Source: DASRPD01 sp035646535
Lineage (GTDB): Bacteria > Actinomycetota > Acidimicrobiia > IMCC26256 > JANYLB01
DNA: 64,000 bases
Assembly (NCBI GenBank): GCA_035646535.1
Contig: DASRPD010000105.1
Span: 42,185 to 106,184, forward strand
Reading direction: 5' to 3'
The position numbers and the translations under genes are program-made. Positions 61,997-64,000 of this stretch are shown piece by piece; within the stretch, counting starts at the first letter, position 1; the number at the start of each line of letters is the position of its first letter. The notes beneath the pieces are model-generated. The model was given only the letters and a program-made list of their open reading frames with translations, did not search any database and was not told the origin of the DNA.

Positions 61997-63952
61997 TCAT
62001 CCACCGATCGGTGCGCTGGGGGCGACATTCGCCCGCCGTAGGGCATACCGCAGGATCCGAGCGAACGCCGGCGCGGCGATCTCGCCGCCGTAGTACTCGC
62101 CCGGCCCCGGGGTGTCGACGACGACGATCGCAGCGAATCGGGGCGACTCTGCCGGCGCGAACCCGACGAAGGAAGCGACGTACTCGCCCCGCTCGTACGG
62201 AGCCTTGAGGGCGGTCCCCGTCTTGCCCGCCACCGTGTAGCCCGGGATCCTCGCTCTCGTGCCGGTGCCGTCGTCGACCACGCCCGCGAGCATGGTCCGG
62301 ATCTGTTCGGCGGTCGTCGGCGAGATCACGCGCTGACCGGGGGCGCGTTCGTTCTCGTGGCGTTCGCCCTCCTCGTCGATGGTCGCCGCGACGAGCCGGG
62401 GTGGCCGAGATCGACCGTCGTTGGCGATCGTCGTGTACACGTCCAGCATCTGCATGGCGGTGACGGCGATGCCCTGACCGATGGGGATCGCGCCGATGTC
62501 CGACTCCGAATACTGCTCGGGCCGGGTCACCGTCCCGGGTTCCTGGCCGGGGAACTCGATCGCGGTGGGGATACCGAAGCCGAAGCCGCGCAGCATCGTA
62601 TCGAGGCCGCGCGGGCCGACCTCCTGGGCGATCTTGATCGTGCCGATGTTGGACGACTTGACGAGGATGTCGGCGACGGTCATGACCTCGGTCTCGTGCT
62701 CATGGGAGTCGGTGAACGTCTGGTCACCCACGAGCATCGAATACGGAACCTCGATCTCGGTATCGGGTGTGACGATCCCGGCTTCGAGTGCGGCGGCCAT
62801 CGTGATGACCTTGTTGGTCGAGCCCGGCTCGTAGATCGCGGTGAGCGAGCGATTCGTCTCGTCGTTCGTTCCGATGTGGGCGGGCGTATCGTCGCCGGCG
62901 CCGTCGGCCTGGGCCATCGCGAGCACGTCGCCGGTCTGGACGTCGACGATGATGGCCACTGCGCCCTGGGCGCGGTCGGCGTCGACGATGTCGAGCACGG
63001 CGCGTTCAGCTTCGTGCTGCAACGACTGGTCGAGGGTCAGGACGAGGTCCTGACCCCGGGTCGCAGGCCGGCGTCGGCGCTGACCGTCGGGAATGTCGCG
63101 GCCTCGGGGATCGCGCTCGAGCTCGACCGCTCCGGCCGAGCCCCTGAGACTGTCCTCGTAGGCATACTCGAGACCGGCCAGGCCGTCGCCGTCGGTACCG
63201 ACGAAGCCGATCACCGGCGCGGCGAGGGTGCCGGACGGGTAGTAGCGCTTGGACTCGGGGATCGTGGAGATCCCGGGCAGGTCGAGGGCGAGCACCCGGC
63301 GGACCAGCGGCTCTTCGACCTGGCGCGCCACATACGCAAAGGCCTTGTCGTGGTCGGCCAACCGTTCGCGCAGAGCTTCGGCGTCGACGCCGAGGATCTC
63401 GGCCAGGCGGGAGGCGTAGCGCTCGGGGTCGGCGATGACCCTTGGGTTGGCCACGACCGTCCGGGCCGGTACCGACAACGCCAGATCATTCCCGTTGCGG
63501 TCGAAGATGCTGCCCCGTTCGGCCGCGAGCTCGACGACCTCGACCCGCTGGTCGAGACCGAGCTGCTGGTAGTGGCTGGCCCCGACGGCCTGCAGATCGA
63601 TCAGGCGCACGCCGATCGCCCCGAAGCCGAGACCCATGACGACGAGCAGCCCGATGAGTCGGACGCGTACGCGCGGCGCACGGACGCGCGGCCTACGGGC
63701 GCGGCGTGCCGGCGCGCGCTTGGAGGCCGGCACTCGTCTTCTCGCGGCCGCGCGCTTCGCGGCCAGAGCGCGCTTCGCGGCCGGCGATCGTTTGGGGACC
63801 GGAGCGCGCTTCGCGGCCGGCGCCCGTTTCGAGGCCGGTGTGCGGACGCGTCCGCTGGCCGAACGCCGGGACCGCGGCGCGGCGCGGCGCCCGGGGGGCT
63901 GGGTTCGCTCGGCTGATCTCAGCGCCGCGGCCCGACGCGCGCGACGCGCCAC
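61997..63952 (-). CDS. ftsI: Septal transpeptidase FtsI (class B PBP) with basic repeat tail
   Basis: FtsI crosslinks septal peptidoglycan. The transpeptidase motifs are intact: SxxK in YEPGSTNKVITMA, SSN in VKSSNIGTIKIA and KTG in VAGKTGTALKAPY. The single membrane helix (LIGLLVVMGLGFGAIGVRLI) comes after an unusually long, basic N-terminus of nearly 100 residues made of Ala-Lys-Arg-Pro repeats (SKRAPAAKRAPVPKRSPAAK). GTG 63952 is the first start in the window, but the frame is open upstream, so the gene may start beyond the window edge. No PASTA domain is present. Confidence 0.93.
   Translation of the reverse strand: MARRARRAAALRSAERTQPPGRRAAPRSRRSASGRVRTPASKRAPAAKRAPVPKRSPAAKRALAAKRAAARRRVPASKRAPARRARRPRVRAPRVRVRLIGLLVVMGLGFGAIGVRLIDLQAVGASHYQQLGLDQRVEVVELAAERGSIFDRNGNDLALSVPARTVVANPRVIADPERYASRLAEILGVDAEALRERLADHDKAFAYVARQVEEPLVRRVLALDLPGISTIPESKRYYPSGTLAAPVIGFVGTDGDGLAGLEYAYEDSLRGSAGAVELERDPRGRDIPDGQRRRRPATRGQDLVLTLDQSLQHEAERAVLDIVDADRAQGAVAIIVDVQTGDVLAMAQADGAGDDTPAHIGTNDETNRSLTAIYEPGSTNKVITMAAALEAGIVTPDTEIEVPYSMLVGDQTFTDSHEHETEVMTVADILVKSSNIGTIKIAQEVGPRGLDTMLRGFGFGIPTAIEFPGQEPGTVTRPEQYSESDIGAIPIGQGIAVTAMQMLDVYTTIANDGRSRPPRLVAATIDEEGERHENERAPGQRVISPTTAEQIRTMLAGVVDDGTGTRARIPGYTVAGKTGTALKAPYERGEYVASFVGFAPAESPRFAAIVVVDTPGPGEYYGGEIAAPAFARILRYALRRANVAPSAPIGG
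63695..63841. repeat. GC-rich tandem-type repeats coding the FtsI basic tail
   Basis: Blocks built on GCGCGCTTCGCGGCCGG recur several times at roughly 24-30 bp spacing. They encode AAKRAP/ASKRAP-type units in the cytoplasmic part of FtsI. Confidence 0.75.
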
Positions 63953-64000
63953 GGCCGCGGCGGATCGGGCGGGCGGGACTCGGGATGCGTTCCGGGTCCG

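Noticed and set aside
1..64000. tRNA, rRNA, CRISPR, insertion sequences or prophage genes
   Set aside because: Gaps between genes are short and were read; no cloverleaf, repeat-spacer pattern, transposase, integrase or terminal inverted repeats were found.

Overview
The window is high-GC, densely coded chromosome from an actinobacterium, most plausibly a deep-branching one such as Acidimicrobiia. This is inferred from gene content, not from a database match. The markers are a mycothiol ligase (MshC), F420 enzymes, a phosphatidylinositol-mannoside block (pgsA-patA-pimA) next to a HIT gene and thrS as in mycobacteria, SepF/DivIVA-type division proteins, a DNPR-type (meso-diaminopimelate) MurE, and many Thr/Ser-rich linkers. 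No tRNA, rRNA, CRISPR array, phage or transposase was seen.

Layout, left to right. 0-2.5 kb: three overlapping pseudopilin-type genes, the leftmost cut by the window edge. 2.9-10.6 kb: relA, secF, secD, yajC, ruvB, ruvA, ruvC. 10.6-13.2 kb: a translationally coupled cluster for a molybdenum hydroxylase of the CO-dehydrogenase family (coxS, coxM, a MocA-like nucleotidyltransferase, coxG) with no large catalytic subunit. 13.3-27.0 kb: peroxiredoxin, yebC, pdxT, pdxS, a DUF3048 lipoprotein, htpX, lemA, pimA, patA, pgsA, an EF-G-like GTPase on the opposite strand, a membrane protein, HIT and thrS. 27-31.3 kb: an SRPBCC protein, mshC, an F420:NADPH oxidoreductase, a frameshifted F420-type LLM oxidoreductase and a methyltransferase with a repetitive acidic tail. 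31.3-36.7 kb: dnaE, a phosphodiesterase-like protein and an Rrf2 regulator. 36.7-40.8 kb: a damaged accessory module with a frameshifted histidine kinase, a response regulator that has lost its phosphoacceptor region, two small exported proteins, an internally deleted ApbE-like protein and a ferric-reductase-like haem membrane protein. 40.7-46.3 kb: RluA-type pseudouridine synthase, lspA, a DksA-like protein with a histone-H1-like tail, ileS. 46.3-64 kb: the division and cell-wall (dcw) cluster on the minus strand, in transcription order ftsI, murE, murF, mraY, murD, ftsW, murG, murC, murB, ftsQ, ftsZ, pgeF, yggS, sepF, yggT, divIVA.

Most genes lie on the minus strand and are linked by 1-11 nt start/stop overlaps (ATGA, GTGA, TGATG), so translational coupling is the main organisation. 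The dcw genes make and polymerise lipid II and build the septum; ftsZ has its own clear promoter inside the cluster. pgsA, patA and pimA make the first phosphatidylinositol mannosides. The most unusual parts are the decaying 36.7-40.8 kb redox/two-component module, short tandem duplications at or near gene starts, and repetitive basic tails on the DksA-like protein and FtsI.
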